A stretch of DNA of 64,000 nt from Aquabacterium sp. A7-Y (GCF_026153205.1 NZ_JAPFBW010000008.1:153072-217071), one strand, 5' to 3'; counted from the first letter of the stretch, positions 16,947-25,745 are shown. The notes: generated by a model from the sequence alone, not told the origin. Program-made: numbers and translations.

Positions 16947-17819
16947 ATGCCCGACCTTGCCTTCGATACCGCACCGCTGGCTCTGACCGTTCACCAGGGC
17001 CGGGCCGGGGACCGCAACCCGCGTGCCATGGCAGGCGCTCGCCGGCTGGGCGAAGCACTGACGCGGCGACTGGGGCTCGAAACAAGGACCGTCGGCGAGC
17101 CTCAGGAGCCGCTGGGCCTCGGCTGGCGCGCCGAGCTGGACGCGGCCCACGGGTCGCTGCGCCAGCTTGCCACCCACTGCGACACCGCGCTGGCCCGCGG
17201 CCACCGGCTGCTGACGGTGCTCAACCGCTGCGCCTGCGCGCTTGCAACCCTGCCGGCCGTGGCCCGGCATTGGCCGGACGCCCGCATCGTGTGGTTCGAC
17301 GCCCATGCCGACTCGAACACCCCGGAGACCAGCAGCAGCGGCTACCTCGGCGGCCTGGTGCTCACCGGTGCGGCCGGCCTCTGGGACAGCGGGCTCGGCG
17401 CCGGCCTGCGCCTGTCGCAGGTGGTGCTGGTCGGCGCGCGCGACATCGATCCGGCCGAGCAGGCCTTGATCGATGCCGGCTCGCTGCAGTTCGTGCCGCC
17501 CGGCGAGGACCTCGTCGAGCGGCTGCGGGCCGCGGTCGGGGCCCATCCCGTGTATGTCCACCTCGACTGCGACGTGCTGGAGCCGGGCATCGTCCCCACC
17601 GAATATCAGGTGCCCGGCGGGCTCTCGCTCGAACAGCTGGCAGCGGCGAGCAAGGTGCTCGCCGCGCAGGAGCTGATCGGGCTGGAGATCGCCGAGTTCG
17701 AAGCCAACTGGCCCGGCAGCGACCTTGCCGCGGCGACCGATCCCCTGCTCGACGCGCTGGCGCCGCTGCTGCAAGGGCTCGGTGACGTCCAGCAACACCG
17801 CCTCGCAAACGCCTCGTAA
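16947..17819 (+). CDS. arginase/agmatinase-fold protein with altered metal site
   Basis: A 290-residue ureohydrolase-family protein. The DAHAD motif (118-122) and LDCDVLEPG (Asp207, Asp209) supply metal ligands, and EFEANW is present near 250. The first motif, normally GGDHS or GGDCS, reads LNRCACAL (92-99), so the usual His ligand and Gly-Gly-Asp are missing. The fold is clear. Hydrolysis of arginine or a guanidino compound is doubtful without the first ligand, though Cys95 could substitute. The ATG lacks a good ribosome site. Divergent from the small secreted helical protein. Confidence 0.8.
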   Translation: MPDLAFDTAPLALTVHQGRAGDRNPRAMAGARRLGEALTRRLGLETRTVGEPQEPLGLGWRAELDAAHGSLRQLATHCDTALARGHRLLTVLNRCACALATLPAVARHWPDARIVWFDAHADSNTPETSSSGYLGGLVLTGAAGLWDSGLGAGLRLSQVVLVGARDIDPAEQALIDAGSLQFVPPGEDLVERLRAAVGAHPVYVHLDCDVLEPGIVPTEYQVPGGLSLEQLAAASKVLAAQELIGLEIAEFEANWPGSDLAAATDPLLDALAPLLQGLGDVQQHRLANAS

Positions 17820-17921
17820 CGCCGGCGGAACGGTGCTTGCCAAACGCTTCACATCAGAACCAAACAGGACGCTGTGAAGGGACAGGCCGTGCCCGCACAA
17901 GGTCCAGCCCAGGAGCACACG

Positions 17922-18788
17922 ATGAAGTGGGAAGGCCAGCGGCAAAGCAGCAACGTCGAGGACCGGCGCGGCGCCGGCGGCGGATTCGGCCTCGGGGGCC
18001 GATCGATCGGCATCGGCAGCGTCGTGATCGCACTGATCGGCGGCTGGGTGCTCGGCGTGAACCCGCTGACCCTGCTCGGCATGCTGAGCGGCGACGGCGC
18101 ACCGGTGAGCGGACAGGCCGCGCCTGCCGGGCCCCCGCCGGCCAATGACCGCGCCGCGGCCTTCGTCTCGACCGTGTTGGCGAGCACCGAGGACGTCTGG
18201 GCCGGCGTGCTGCAGCAGCACGGCATGAGCTACACGCCGGCCCGGCTCACGCTGTTCCGCGGCGCCACCCCGACTGCCTGCGGCCGCGGGCAGTCCGCCA
18301 TGGGGCCCTTCTACTGCCCGGCGGACCGGCACGTCTACATCGACCTCGGCTTTTTCGACACGCTGGAGCGGCGCCTCGGCGCGCCCGGCGACTTCGCGCA
18401 GGCCTATGTCATCGCGCACGAGGTCGGCCACCATGTGCAGCACCTGCTGGGCCTGACCGAGCGGGTCGACCAGATGCGTCGCGCCGGCTCGGAGGCCGAG
18501 GCCAACGCGGCCTCGGTGCGGCTGGAACTGCAGGCCGACTGCTTCGCGGGCGTCTGGGCCCATCACTCGCAGCAGGCGCGCGGCTGGCTCGAAACCGGCG
18601 ACGTCGAGGAGGCCCTCAACGCGGCCTCGCAGATCGGCGACGACACCTTGCAGCGGCGCTCCCAGGGCACCGTGGTGCCCGAGTCCTTCACCCATGGCAG
18701 CAGCGAACAGCGTGTCGCCTGGTTCCGTCGCGGCATGGAAAACGGCTCGCTGCAGCGGTGCGACACCTTCGTGACCCGCGAGCCCTGA
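17922..18788 (+). CDS. ypfJ: neutral zinc metallopeptidase, YpfJ/KPN_02809 family
   Basis: A 288-residue membrane-anchored protein. The N-terminus MKWEGQRQSSNVEDRRG is a family hallmark, followed by a single membrane helix (about 30-55). The body carries HEVGHHVQ (166-173), with Glu202 in LELQADCFAGVW as the probable third zinc ligand. The conserved CGRGQSAMGPFYCP segment (120-133) has paired cysteines. The ATG at 17922 has AGGAG nine bases upstream; an earlier in-frame ATG at 17874 does not fit the family. The physiological substrate is unknown. Confidence 0.92.
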   Translation: MKWEGQRQSSNVEDRRGAGGGFGLGGRSIGIGSVVIALIGGWVLGVNPLTLLGMLSGDGAPVSGQAAPAGPPPANDRAAAFVSTVLASTEDVWAGVLQQHGMSYTPARLTLFRGATPTACGRGQSAMGPFYCPADRHVYIDLGFFDTLERRLGAPGDFAQAYVIAHEVGHHVQHLLGLTERVDQMRRAGSEAEANAASVRLELQADCFAGVWAHHSQQARGWLETGDVEEALNAASQIGDDTLQRRSQGTVVPESFTHGSSEQRVAWFRRGMENGSLQRCDTFVTREP

Positions 18789-18804
18789 CCGTTCCGCCCG
18801 GCCC

Positions 18805-19500
18805 TCATCCGGCCGACAAGGCCACCGAGCGGCCCAGCCACTGCGGTCCCTCGACAGCCTCGGCCAGGAAACGGCCAACCTGCCGGCGCGCCACCTTCAT
18901 GCTGCGCACCTCACCCTCCGCGGAGGCGAGCAGCTCGCCGCGGTCGGCGCTGTCGACCAGGTTGACCGGCTGGGCAATCACCCAGTCGAGGCCGCTGGCA
19001 CGCACCGCCTGCTCCTGCAGTTCGGTGTCGGCCACCTGCGGCTTCAGCAGCAGGCCGAACATCAGCCGGTAAGCCAGTGGCAGGCGGTGGCGCGTTGCGC
19101 CGACACCGAAGCTGGTTTGCACCACCAGTCGGGACACGCCCTGCCGGCGCATCGCGGCGATGACATGGCGGGTGCCGCGCGAGCGCACATCCAGCGGCGT
19201 GTGGCGGCTGCCGGCGAGCCGCACATGCAGGGCGCTTTCGCTGATGCCCAGGGTCACGATCACGGCGTCCTGCCCGCGCACGGCCTGCTCCACGTCGTCC
19301 GGCCGCGCCGCATCGCCGCACCACGGCCGCAGCCCCTCGCCCATGCCGCGCAGCTGCCCGGCACTGCGGGAGAAGGCCGTGACCCGGTGGCCGGCGGCCA
19401 GGAGGGCGGTGATCGCGGCGCGGCCCGATCCGCCGGTCGCGCCCAGAACGACGAGTTCATCATGTGGATCCTTGTGGCTTGGCCCGGTGCCGCTCGACAC
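18805..19500 (-). CDS. NAD(P)-binding (SDR-like) protein with apparent frameshift at its start
   Basis: An atypical short-chain dehydrogenase/NmrA-type Rossmann protein. It opens LVVLGATGGSGRAAITALLA with the nucleotide-binding GATGGSG loop. In the observed frame the only plausible start is a GTG at 19500 with a poor ribosome site. A well-spaced AAGGA lies before ATGATGAACTC (19463), but that ATG reads out of frame. Adding one A would give MMKLVVLGATGG, the standard family N-terminus. It is therefore either a real lesion or a sequencing error. Coordinates give the in-frame version. Divergent from the AraC-type gene at 19618. Confidence 0.7.
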   Translation of the reverse strand: MSSGTGPSHKDPHDELVVLGATGGSGRAAITALLAAGHRVTAFSRSAGQLRGMGEGLRPWCGDAARPDDVEQAVRGQDAVIVTLGISESALHVRLAGSRHTPLDVRSRGTRHVIAAMRRQGVSRLVVQTSFGVGATRHRLPLAYRLMFGLLLKPQVADTELQEQAVRASGLDWVIAQPVNLVDSADRGELLASAEGEVRSMKVARRQVGRFLAEAVEGPQWLGRSVALSAG

Positions 19501-19617
19501 CGGTTCATCCAGTGTCCCGGGCTGTGGCCGTACTGACCATGACCAGGAGTCGCTGCTTCTTGCTCGTTCGTCCTGGCTCGCTGGACGAAGCCACACCGGC
19601 CGGCGCATAGTCGCCGC

Positions 19618-20619
19618 ATGCAAGACACGAACAGAGAATGGGCCGACGGCGTCGATCCGCTCGGCGAAGCGCTGCACCTGCTGCGCATGAGCGGCGTCTT
19701 CTACTGCCGCTCGGAGTTCAGCGCACCCTGGGCCCTGGCGTTGCCGCCGATGCAGGACTGCCTGATGTTCCATGTCGCCACGGCCGGGCGCTGCCGGCTG
19801 GAGGTGGGCGACGAGGCGCCACGGCTGCTGGAGCCGGGGGACCTGGCCCTGGTGCCCCATGGCAGGGGTCACCGGCTGAGGAGCGTCGTCTTGGCGACGG
19901 ACGGGCAAGACGCGCCGACCCGGCAAGAGCGCGAGGCGGAGCCCGCCGCCTTGTTCGACCTGCCGCGCGAGTCCCTCAGCGAACGCTACGAGGTGCTGCG
20001 GCACGGCGGCGGCGGCACGCCGACGTCCATGGTCTGCGGTGCGGTGCGTTTCGACCACCCCGCCGCCCGGCTGCTGGTCACGATGCTGCCGCCGCTGCTG
20101 TGCATCCGCGCCACCGACTCGGCCTACCCCGAGTGGATGCACGGCACCCTGCATTTCATGGCCGCCGAGGCGCGCCAGATGCGCCCGGGCGGCGAGGCCG
20201 TGCTGACCCGGCTGGCCGATGTGCTGGTGATCCAGGCCCTGCGCAGCTGGATCGAGCAGGACCAGGCCGCCCGCGGCGGCTGGCTGGGCGCCTTGCGCGA
20301 CCGCCAGATCGGCCGCGCGCTGGCCCAGGTCCACCGTGACCCCGCGCGGCCGTGGAACCTGGAGACGCTCGCGGCCGAGGCGGCGATGTCGCGCTCGGCC
20401 TTCGCGGCGCGCTTCACCGCCCTGGTCGGCGTACCGGCGATGCAGTACGTGGCGCGCTGGAGGATGCACCTGGCGCTGTCGCATCTGCAGGAGCACGACG
20501 ACAGCATCGGCGCGCTCGCACTGCGCCTGGGCTACCAGTCGGAGGCGGCCTTCAGCCGCGCCTTCAAGCGCTGCATCGGCGTGTCCCCCGGCAGTCTGCA
20601 GCGGCCGGCGCGGCGCTGA
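19618..20619 (+). CDS. AraC-family regulator with cupin sensor domain
   Basis: 333 residues. The N-terminal cupin_6-type domain (about 10-200) contains GRCRLEVGDEAPRLLEPGDLALVPHGRGH. The C-terminal pair of HTH motifs (about 235-330) ends LRLGYQSEAAFSRAFKRCIGVSPG. This class usually controls a divergent oxidoreductase gene, and here it is divergent from the NAD(P)-binding gene with about 118 bases between starts. That gene is the likely target. The ligand is unknown. Confidence 0.9.
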   Translation: MQDTNREWADGVDPLGEALHLLRMSGVFYCRSEFSAPWALALPPMQDCLMFHVATAGRCRLEVGDEAPRLLEPGDLALVPHGRGHRLRSVVLATDGQDAPTRQEREAEPAALFDLPRESLSERYEVLRHGGGGTPTSMVCGAVRFDHPAARLLVTMLPPLLCIRATDSAYPEWMHGTLHFMAAEARQMRPGGEAVLTRLADVLVIQALRSWIEQDQAARGGWLGALRDRQIGRALAQVHRDPARPWNLETLAAEAAMSRSAFAARFTALVGVPAMQYVARWRMHLALSHLQEHDDSIGALALRLGYQSEAAFSRAFKRCIGVSPGSLQRPARR

Positions 20620-20644
20620 AACTGCGCGGTGTTGCCGGGGCGGC

Positions 20645-20905
20645 TCAGCTCTTGCGGTGGTCGAGCGCGTCGATCCAGAGCGTCGCGCACTGGTAACCGA
20701 AGTCGAAGGCCTCGGTGGTGTCGCGCAAGATCCGCTTCGGCACCTCCACCAGCACCTCGTCCTCGCTCTCGGAACCGCGCACGTGCACGGTGACGGGGTA
20801 GCTGTCGAGCCCCGGCGCGGGCAGGGTCGACATCCGGATGCGATAACCGCTGTGGGCCCCGATGGCCTCCAGCCGCGGGCCGTGCTTGATCACTTGGTAC
20901 TTCAA
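20645..20905 (-). CDS. hypothetical protein, 86 aa
   Basis: A small soluble protein beginning (M)KYQVIKHGPRLEAIG, beta-rich, with a conserved-looking acidic patch (GSESEDEVLVEVPK) and a C-terminal Cys. I chose the TTG at 20905: GGAG lies seven bases upstream and the sequence further upstream is not protein-like. The gene converges on the AraC-type gene. Family and function unknown. Confidence 0.6.
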   Translation of the reverse strand: MKYQVIKHGPRLEAIGAHSGYRIRMSTLPAPGLDSYPVTVHVRGSESEDEVLVEVPKRILRDTTEAFDFGYQCATLWIDALDHRKS

Positions 20906-21142
20906 ATCCTGACTCCGTGGTGCTGACAGCAGGGCCTCACCATACCGCGATCCCGGCGCGCCAGCGATCAGGGCTTGAGGGGATACAGACCGGACGACCG
21001 CTGCCGTTTGCCACGCCTTCCTGTAGCCATACACACCTGATAAAACGCACAGCCCTGACGAGATGCACAGCTTGCGCGCCCTCCTCGCTTGGCCAATACC
21101 AGTGGGATCCCACCCCACGATGGATACCACCAGGAGGAGACC

Positions 21143-22600
21143 ATGGCCCAACCCACCCCGCGTTCACTGTCCCTGCCCGCTGCCTGGCTCTGCAGCCTCG
21201 CCACCGCGCTGCTCGCCGCCTGCGGAGGCGGCTCCGGCGGAGCCGGCTCCTCGGAACAGGCGGCCAAGCACCGTGGCGACCGAGCGACCGAGCTGCCGAC
21301 CGCGTCTCCCCATGCCGCACGGCCGCGGCCCGGAACCTTCGGGCACCTCTTCAACCTGCCACCCTATGCCCCGCCCAGCGCCGCGCTGAACGACCTGGGC
21401 TCGCCGGCCGGCCCCATGCTCGACGACAACGCCCCGGCCAACGACAACCCGCGCCGCGAGCCGGCCGGCTTCACCTTCTTCGGCCAGTTCCTCGACCACG
21501 ACATGACGCTGGACCGCAAGCCGCTGCAGGACGCGCCGGTCCCGCTGAGCGAACTCGAGAACAGCCGCGAACCCAACCTCAACCTCGACTCCGTCTACGG
21601 TGGAGGCCCGCGCTTCAACCCGGAACTCTACGACTCCCGCGGGCGCATCCTGCTGAGCAGCGGCGGCCGCGACCTGCAGCGACGCGCCGACGGCACGGCG
21701 GTGCTGTTCGAGCCCCGCAACGACGAGAACATGATCGTCGCGCAGATCCACGTCGCGATCGCGCGCTTCCACAACGCGCTCATCGACAGCGGCAAGAACT
21801 TCGAGCAGGCGCGCGCCGAGACCATCCTGCACTACCAGTGGGTGGTCGTGCACGACTTCCTGCCGCGGGTCGCGGGCCGGTCCAGGGTGGACGCCGCGCT
21901 GCGCGGCGAGCTGGGCATCTACGATGTGCGAAACCCGCACCGCAAGGTGATGCCGGTCGAGTTCGGTGTCGCGGCCTACCGCTTCGGCCACTCCATGGTG
22001 CGGCGTGCCTATGTGCTCGGCGCTGACCAGGGCGTGCGGGTGCAGGTCTTCAATCCCGACGGCGACGACCTGCGCGGCGGCCGGCCCATCCCCGCGGCCA
22101 AGCGGATCCAGTGGTCCAACTTCTTCCAGATCCCGGGCACCAGCCTGCCCCAGCCGCCGGTCAATGTCTCGCGCAAGATCGACACCTTGCTGTCCTCGGG
22201 CATGTTCGTCCTGCCACCCATCGCGATTCCGGCCGGCGGCCCGGTGGTGCTGGCCCAGCGCAACCTGATCCGCGGCAAGAGCTACGGCCTGCCCAGCGGG
22301 CAGGCCGTGGCGACCGAGCTCGGCATCACGCCCCTGGACAACGCCCGTATCGGCCTCACCGACCCCCGGCTGGGCGGACAGGCGCCGTTGTGGTACTACG
22401 TGCTGGCCGAAGCGCAGGTGCTGGAGAACGGCGCCCAGCTGGGCCCTGTGGGCGGCGCCATCGTCGCCGACGTGGTCGCCGGCCTGCTCAGGAAGGACAA
22501 GACCGGCCTGCTGCACGGCAACAACAAACACTGGCGGCCAATGACCGGCCCGGGCTTCCGCATGGGCGACTTCCTGAAGTTCGCCGGCGTCGCGTCCTGA
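21143..22600 (+). CDS. animal-type haem peroxidase family lipoprotein
   Basis: 485 residues. A lipoprotein signal ends at the lipobox LLAAC (Cys27), followed by a Gly/Ser linker. The peroxidase fold shows the distal-histidine motif FGQFLDHDMT (113-122, His119), Arg192 in RNDEN, and the proximal-histidine segment YRFGHSMVRRAY (His283). These are diagnostic of the cyclooxygenase/myeloperoxidase superfamily, where haem chemistry produces oxidised halides or organic radicals. It is probably anchored in the outer or inner membrane facing the periplasm or outside. The ATG at 21143 has AGGAGGAGACC. It sits alone, with no partner gene. Confidence 0.92.
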   Translation: MAQPTPRSLSLPAAWLCSLATALLAACGGGSGGAGSSEQAAKHRGDRATELPTASPHAARPRPGTFGHLFNLPPYAPPSAALNDLGSPAGPMLDDNAPANDNPRREPAGFTFFGQFLDHDMTLDRKPLQDAPVPLSELENSREPNLNLDSVYGGGPRFNPELYDSRGRILLSSGGRDLQRRADGTAVLFEPRNDENMIVAQIHVAIARFHNALIDSGKNFEQARAETILHYQWVVVHDFLPRVAGRSRVDAALRGELGIYDVRNPHRKVMPVEFGVAAYRFGHSMVRRAYVLGADQGVRVQVFNPDGDDLRGGRPIPAAKRIQWSNFFQIPGTSLPQPPVNVSRKIDTLLSSGMFVLPPIAIPAGGPVVLAQRNLIRGKSYGLPSGQAVATELGITPLDNARIGLTDPRLGGQAPLWYYVLAEAQVLENGAQLGPVGGAIVADVVAGLLRKDKTGLLHGNNKHWRPMTGPGFRMGDFLKFAGVAS

Positions 22601-22621
22601 GCGCGCCGGTGCGCGGCGGGC

Positions 22622-23047
22622 TCAGGTCGGGGTCAAGCCCCCGTTGACCATCCATGGCGTGCCAAAGCGATCGGTCAGCATGCCGAAGGCCTCGGCCCAG
22701 AAGGTCTTCTGCATCGGCATCGTCACCTGGCCCCCTTCGGCGAGGGCATCGAAGATGCGGCGCGCCTCGTCGACCTCAGGATAGCTCAAGGCCAGCGCGA
22801 AGCCTTTCATGCCCTCGTAAGGCCGCCCCGGCATCGAATCGGAGGCCATCAGTGAGCGCCCCTGCAGCAGCATGTGTGCGTGCATGATGCGGTGCTCGAG
22901 GCCGGCCGGCAGCTGGCCGTCGCCGCAAGGGGGCGCCGAGCCGAAGGTCACCATGGCGTCCAGCGTGCCACCCAGCGTGCGTTCGTAAAAACGCATCGCG
23001 TCGGCACAGCTGCCGTCGAACATCAGATAGGGATCGAGTTGGGCCAT
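22622..23047 (-). CDS. VOC family protein (PhnB/3-demethylubiquinone-like glyoxalase fold)
   Basis: 141 residues with the paired beta-alpha-beta-beta-beta units of the vicinal-oxygen-chelate fold (PYLMFDGSCADAMRFYERTLGG near the start and MLTDRFGTPWMVNG at the end), matching PhnB-like proteins. AAGGAG lies seven bases before the ATG. Small-molecule binding or chemistry is expected but the substrate is unknown. It is divergent from the HxlR-type regulator with about 100 bases between starts, the classic arrangement for a regulator and its target. Confidence 0.9.
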   Translation of the reverse strand: MAQLDPYLMFDGSCADAMRFYERTLGGTLDAMVTFGSAPPCGDGQLPAGLEHRIMHAHMLLQGRSLMASDSMPGRPYEGMKGFALALSYPEVDEARRIFDALAEGGQVTMPMQKTFWAEAFGMLTDRFGTPWMVNGGLTPT

Positions 23048-23149
23048 GGGTGTCTCCTTGGGGCAATTGGAAGTTTCAGACGAACACCATCTAGTCCTAA
23101 AGTACAACCAAGAAGAACAAGCGTGGAACCGACAGGGTAAACTGCGGCC

Positions 23150-23863
23150 ATGGCCCCACGAAGCAGTACCGGACCCCACAGTTCCACGAAACGCAGTTAT
23201 GCCGACGGCTGCGCTGCTGCCCACGCGCTGGACCTGGTGGGCGAGCGCTGGGCGCTGCTGGTGGTGCGCGAGCTGGTGCTCGGCCCGAAGCGTTTCACCG
23301 ATCTGCGCGCCGGCCTGCCCGGCATCAGCCCCAACGTGCTGACGCAGCGCCTGAACGAGCTGGAACAGGCCGGCGTGCTGCGCCGCCGCAAGCTGCCGCC
23401 GCCGGCCGCCGCCTGGGTGTATGAGCTGAGCGACTGGGGCCAAGGCCTCGGCCCCATCCTGATCGACCTGGGCCGCTGGGGGGCGCGCTCGCCGGCGCTG
23501 CCGCAAGGCGCGCCGCTGAGCATCGACGCGCTGGTGCTCTCCTTTCGCGCGATGTTCGACGCGAAGGCGGCAGCCGGGCTGAAGGCGAGCTACGAGCTGC
23601 GGCTGGGCGAGGACCGCTTCCATGTGCTGGTCGAGGAGGGCAGGATGGCACTGGGCCGCGGCAGCCCGGCCCGCGCCGACGCGGTGTTCGAGGCCGACCC
23701 GAACCGCCTCGCGGCGGTGGTTTATGGCGGCCGCAAGCTCCCCGAGGCGCTGCGCCTCGGGGAAGTCAGGGTGGAGGGCGACAAGGCGGCGGCACGGCGT
23801 TTTGCCAGCCTGTTTCCGCTGCCGGCGCCGGCCGCCCTGCCGGACGCCGGCGCGCGGGCTTGA
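23150..23863 (+). CDS. HxlR-family regulator with C-terminal SCP2-like extension
   Basis: 237 residues. The first about 110 form an HxlR/MarR-type winged helix (CAAAHALDLVGERWALLVVRELVLGPKRFTDLRAGL split by turns, then NVLTQRLNELEQAGVLRRRKL). The remaining about 120 resemble a sterol-carrier-like ligand domain (ASYELRLGEDRFHVLVEEG) found fused to some HxlR proteins. It probably senses a hydrophobic or electrophilic ligand and controls the divergent VOC gene. Confidence 0.88.
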   Translation: MAPRSSTGPHSSTKRSYADGCAAAHALDLVGERWALLVVRELVLGPKRFTDLRAGLPGISPNVLTQRLNELEQAGVLRRRKLPPPAAAWVYELSDWGQGLGPILIDLGRWGARSPALPQGAPLSIDALVLSFRAMFDAKAAAGLKASYELRLGEDRFHVLVEEGRMALGRGSPARADAVFEADPNRLAAVVYGGRKLPEALRLGEVRVEGDKAAARRFASLFPLPAPAALPDAGARA

Positions 23864-23878
23864 GCCGGCCGCCGGGGC

Positions 23879-25012
23879 TCAGCGCCCGGAGCCGGACCCC
23901 GGCCCGGCGGGCGCCTGCGGCATCGGGTGGCCCCAGCGCAGCTGCTTCAGCCGCATCGCGCCGATGCTGACGGCGAGCGCCGGCGCCGGGCCCTTTTCTT
24001 TCGGGGTCTGGCCCAGTCCGTTGGCGTGCAGCGTCAGGTCCGCCTCCACCGCGGCGCTGCCGCCGGACTGGCCGAACAGCTCGAAGGCGGTCTCGCGGGC
24101 CGAGAATTCGGCGATGCGCAGCACCAGCTGGTGGCTCAGCACCGCGGCCGACAGCTTGACGCGGTTGCGACCGGCGGCCTGACCGTCCAGCCGCAGCTGC
24201 TGCGGCCCCAGCCCCAGCACGCCGTCCCCCAGCTGCAGCTCGCCGCTGAGCCGGGTGCGGTCGAGCGTGTCCTCGACATGGCGGCCGGCGGGCTTGCCGA
24301 GCGGCTGTTGTTGGTTGCTGCCGGCCAGCACGCCCTCGGCGAAGGCGCGCAGGTCCAGGCTGCCGCGATCGGTGACACGCAGTCCCCGCAGGCCGCCGCG
24401 CTGCTCCCAGGCGGCGCCCGGCACATTGGCGGCGGTGAAGAGGAACAGGTAGTTGCGGCCCATGTTGGGCGCGTCGACATACAGGCCGCCCCGGCTGATG
24501 CCCATCGACGAGTTGGGGCCGATGTGCTCGACGACGACGCGGTTGAAGTCCAAGCGCCCCTGCCGCACCGGCACCTGGACGTCGGCATCGACGATCCACG
24601 CCGCGTCGGTGATGAAAGCGCGTAGCGAGCCTTCGGTCCCGCTCAGCGCCTCCAGGCGCCAGGGCCCCGGCGCAGCCGCCTCGCCCGGCAGCACATCGGC
24701 CCGTGCGGTCCTGACGCCCAGCAGCTGCACCTCGTCGACGGCCAGCCCGAGCAGTTCCAGGGCCCGGCCCTCGCCGGGAAGCGAGACGGTGGCCGCGACA
24801 CCGGTGAGCGTGGCCTGCGAGAAGTCCAGGCACCAGGGCCCGGCCTTCAGTCGCAGGTTGCGCACCGCCAGGCGCTCCAGCCGGAGCTGCAGCCGACCGT
24901 CGGCAGCGGGCTCCAGCGACAGCCCGGAGACCTCCAGGCCGTTGGGCTGCAGGTTGTCGGCCGCGCCGAGGCGCAGGCCACCCAGGCTGCCGAGGGTGAG
25001 GGTGATGTTCAC
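23879..25012 (-). CDS. hypothetical protein, 377 aa, beta-repeat rich
   Basis: I do not recognise a defined family. The sequence is dominated by alternating hydrophobic strands with repeated LxLxxLxVxxLxL patterns, reminiscent of AsmA/DUF-type beta-solenoid or lipid-transport proteins. There is no signal peptide or membrane helix. The N-terminus MNITLTLGSLGGLRLG begins directly with strands. Codon use is typical of the genome. It lies 63 bases downstream of the TetR-type gene on the same strand and could be co-transcribed with it. Confidence 0.7.
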   Translation of the reverse strand: MNITLTLGSLGGLRLGAADNLQPNGLEVSGLSLEPAADGRLQLRLERLAVRNLRLKAGPWCLDFSQATLTGVAATVSLPGEGRALELLGLAVDEVQLLGVRTARADVLPGEAAAPGPWRLEALSGTEGSLRAFITDAAWIVDADVQVPVRQGRLDFNRVVVEHIGPNSSMGISRGGLYVDAPNMGRNYLFLFTAANVPGAAWEQRGGLRGLRVTDRGSLDLRAFAEGVLAGSNQQQPLGKPAGRHVEDTLDRTRLSGELQLGDGVLGLGPQQLRLDGQAAGRNRVKLSAAVLSHQLVLRIAEFSARETAFELFGQSGGSAAVEADLTLHANGLGQTPKEKGPAPALAVSIGAMRLKQLRWGHPMPQAPAGPGSGSGR

Positions 25013-25075
25013 CCGGCGTACTGTGCCACGATCGCGAGGCCGTCCGCGCTGCGGGGGTCCTGCGGCGGGGCCGAA

Positions 25076-25720
25076 TTACAGCCCCTTCTCCACCATGTCG
25101 AGCAGGCGCGCCGTCGTCGCTTCCACCTGCGCCTCGTCGAGCCGGCCCAGGGGCCCGTCGATGACCAGCAGCGACAACCCGTGCACCGCCGACCAGGCCA
25201 GGTACTCGGCGCCGGGTCGCCGCTCGGCCGGTAGCGCTCCGGCCTCGACCAGCGCGTCGAGCGCGGCGCCAAGCAGCTGGAAGGGATTGAGGCCGCCGGC
25301 ACCGGCCTTGGCCGGATGCGCGGCGCCCGGCGTCTCGTCGGACACCGAAAAAGCGGTTCGGAACAGCCCCGGCTCGGCACGCGCGAAACGCAGGTAGGCC
25401 GCGCCCACGGCGCGCAGCTGCGCATGCGCCCGGCTCTTCGCCGAGCCCGCTGCGGGCAGCGCGGCCAGCTCGGCTTCCATCGCGCGCGCCAGCGCCGCGA
25501 GCGAGGCCGCGCGCACCGCCTGCAGCAGCTCGTCGCGGTTCGCGAAGTGTCGGTAGGCGGCGTTCGGCACCACCCCGGCGCGACGCGTGGCCTCGCGCAG
25601 CACCACCGCCTCCGGCCCACCCTGGCGGGCCAGCTCCACGCCGGCCTCGGTCAGCGCGCGCCGCAGGTCGCCATGGCGGTAAGTCGTGCGCTGCGGCACG
25701 GCAGGTTTCGCTGCTGTCAT
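25076..25720 (-). CDS. TetR-family transcriptional regulator
   Basis: 214 residues. The N-terminal TetR HTH (about 15-65) contains YRHGDLRRALTEAGVELA and VPNAAYRHFANRDELL. The C-terminal ligand-binding half has the WHG-type segment EYLAWSAVHGLSLLVIDGPLG. GGAGGG lies just before the ATG at 25720; the frame continues upstream without a site. A perfect inverted repeat at 25733-25745 within its leader is the probable operator for autorepression. Confidence 0.92.
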   Translation of the reverse strand: MTAAKPAVPQRTTYRHGDLRRALTEAGVELARQGGPEAVVLREATRRAGVVPNAAYRHFANRDELLQAVRAASLAALARAMEAELAALPAAGSAKSRAHAQLRAVGAAYLRFARAEPGLFRTAFSVSDETPGAAHPAKAGAGGLNPFQLLGAALDALVEAGALPAERRPGAEYLAWSAVHGLSLLVIDGPLGRLDEAQVEATTARLLDMVEKGL

Positions 25721-25732
25721 CGGCCCTCCATG

Positions 25733-25745
25733 TGGACAGCGTCCA
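25733..25745. promoter_or_regulatory. probable TetR operator
   Basis: The perfect inverted repeat TGGAC-AGC-GTCCA starts 13 bases upstream of the tetR-type start codon. Size, symmetry and position fit a TetR-dimer operator that would block transcription or translation initiation of the regulator. Confidence 0.65.

Noticed and set aside
16500..18878. Upstream part of the long minus-strand frame that contains the 89-aa gene
   Set aside because: Only the last 89 codons, preceded by AGGAGG, look like protein; the rest is antisense to arginase and YpfJ-type genes.
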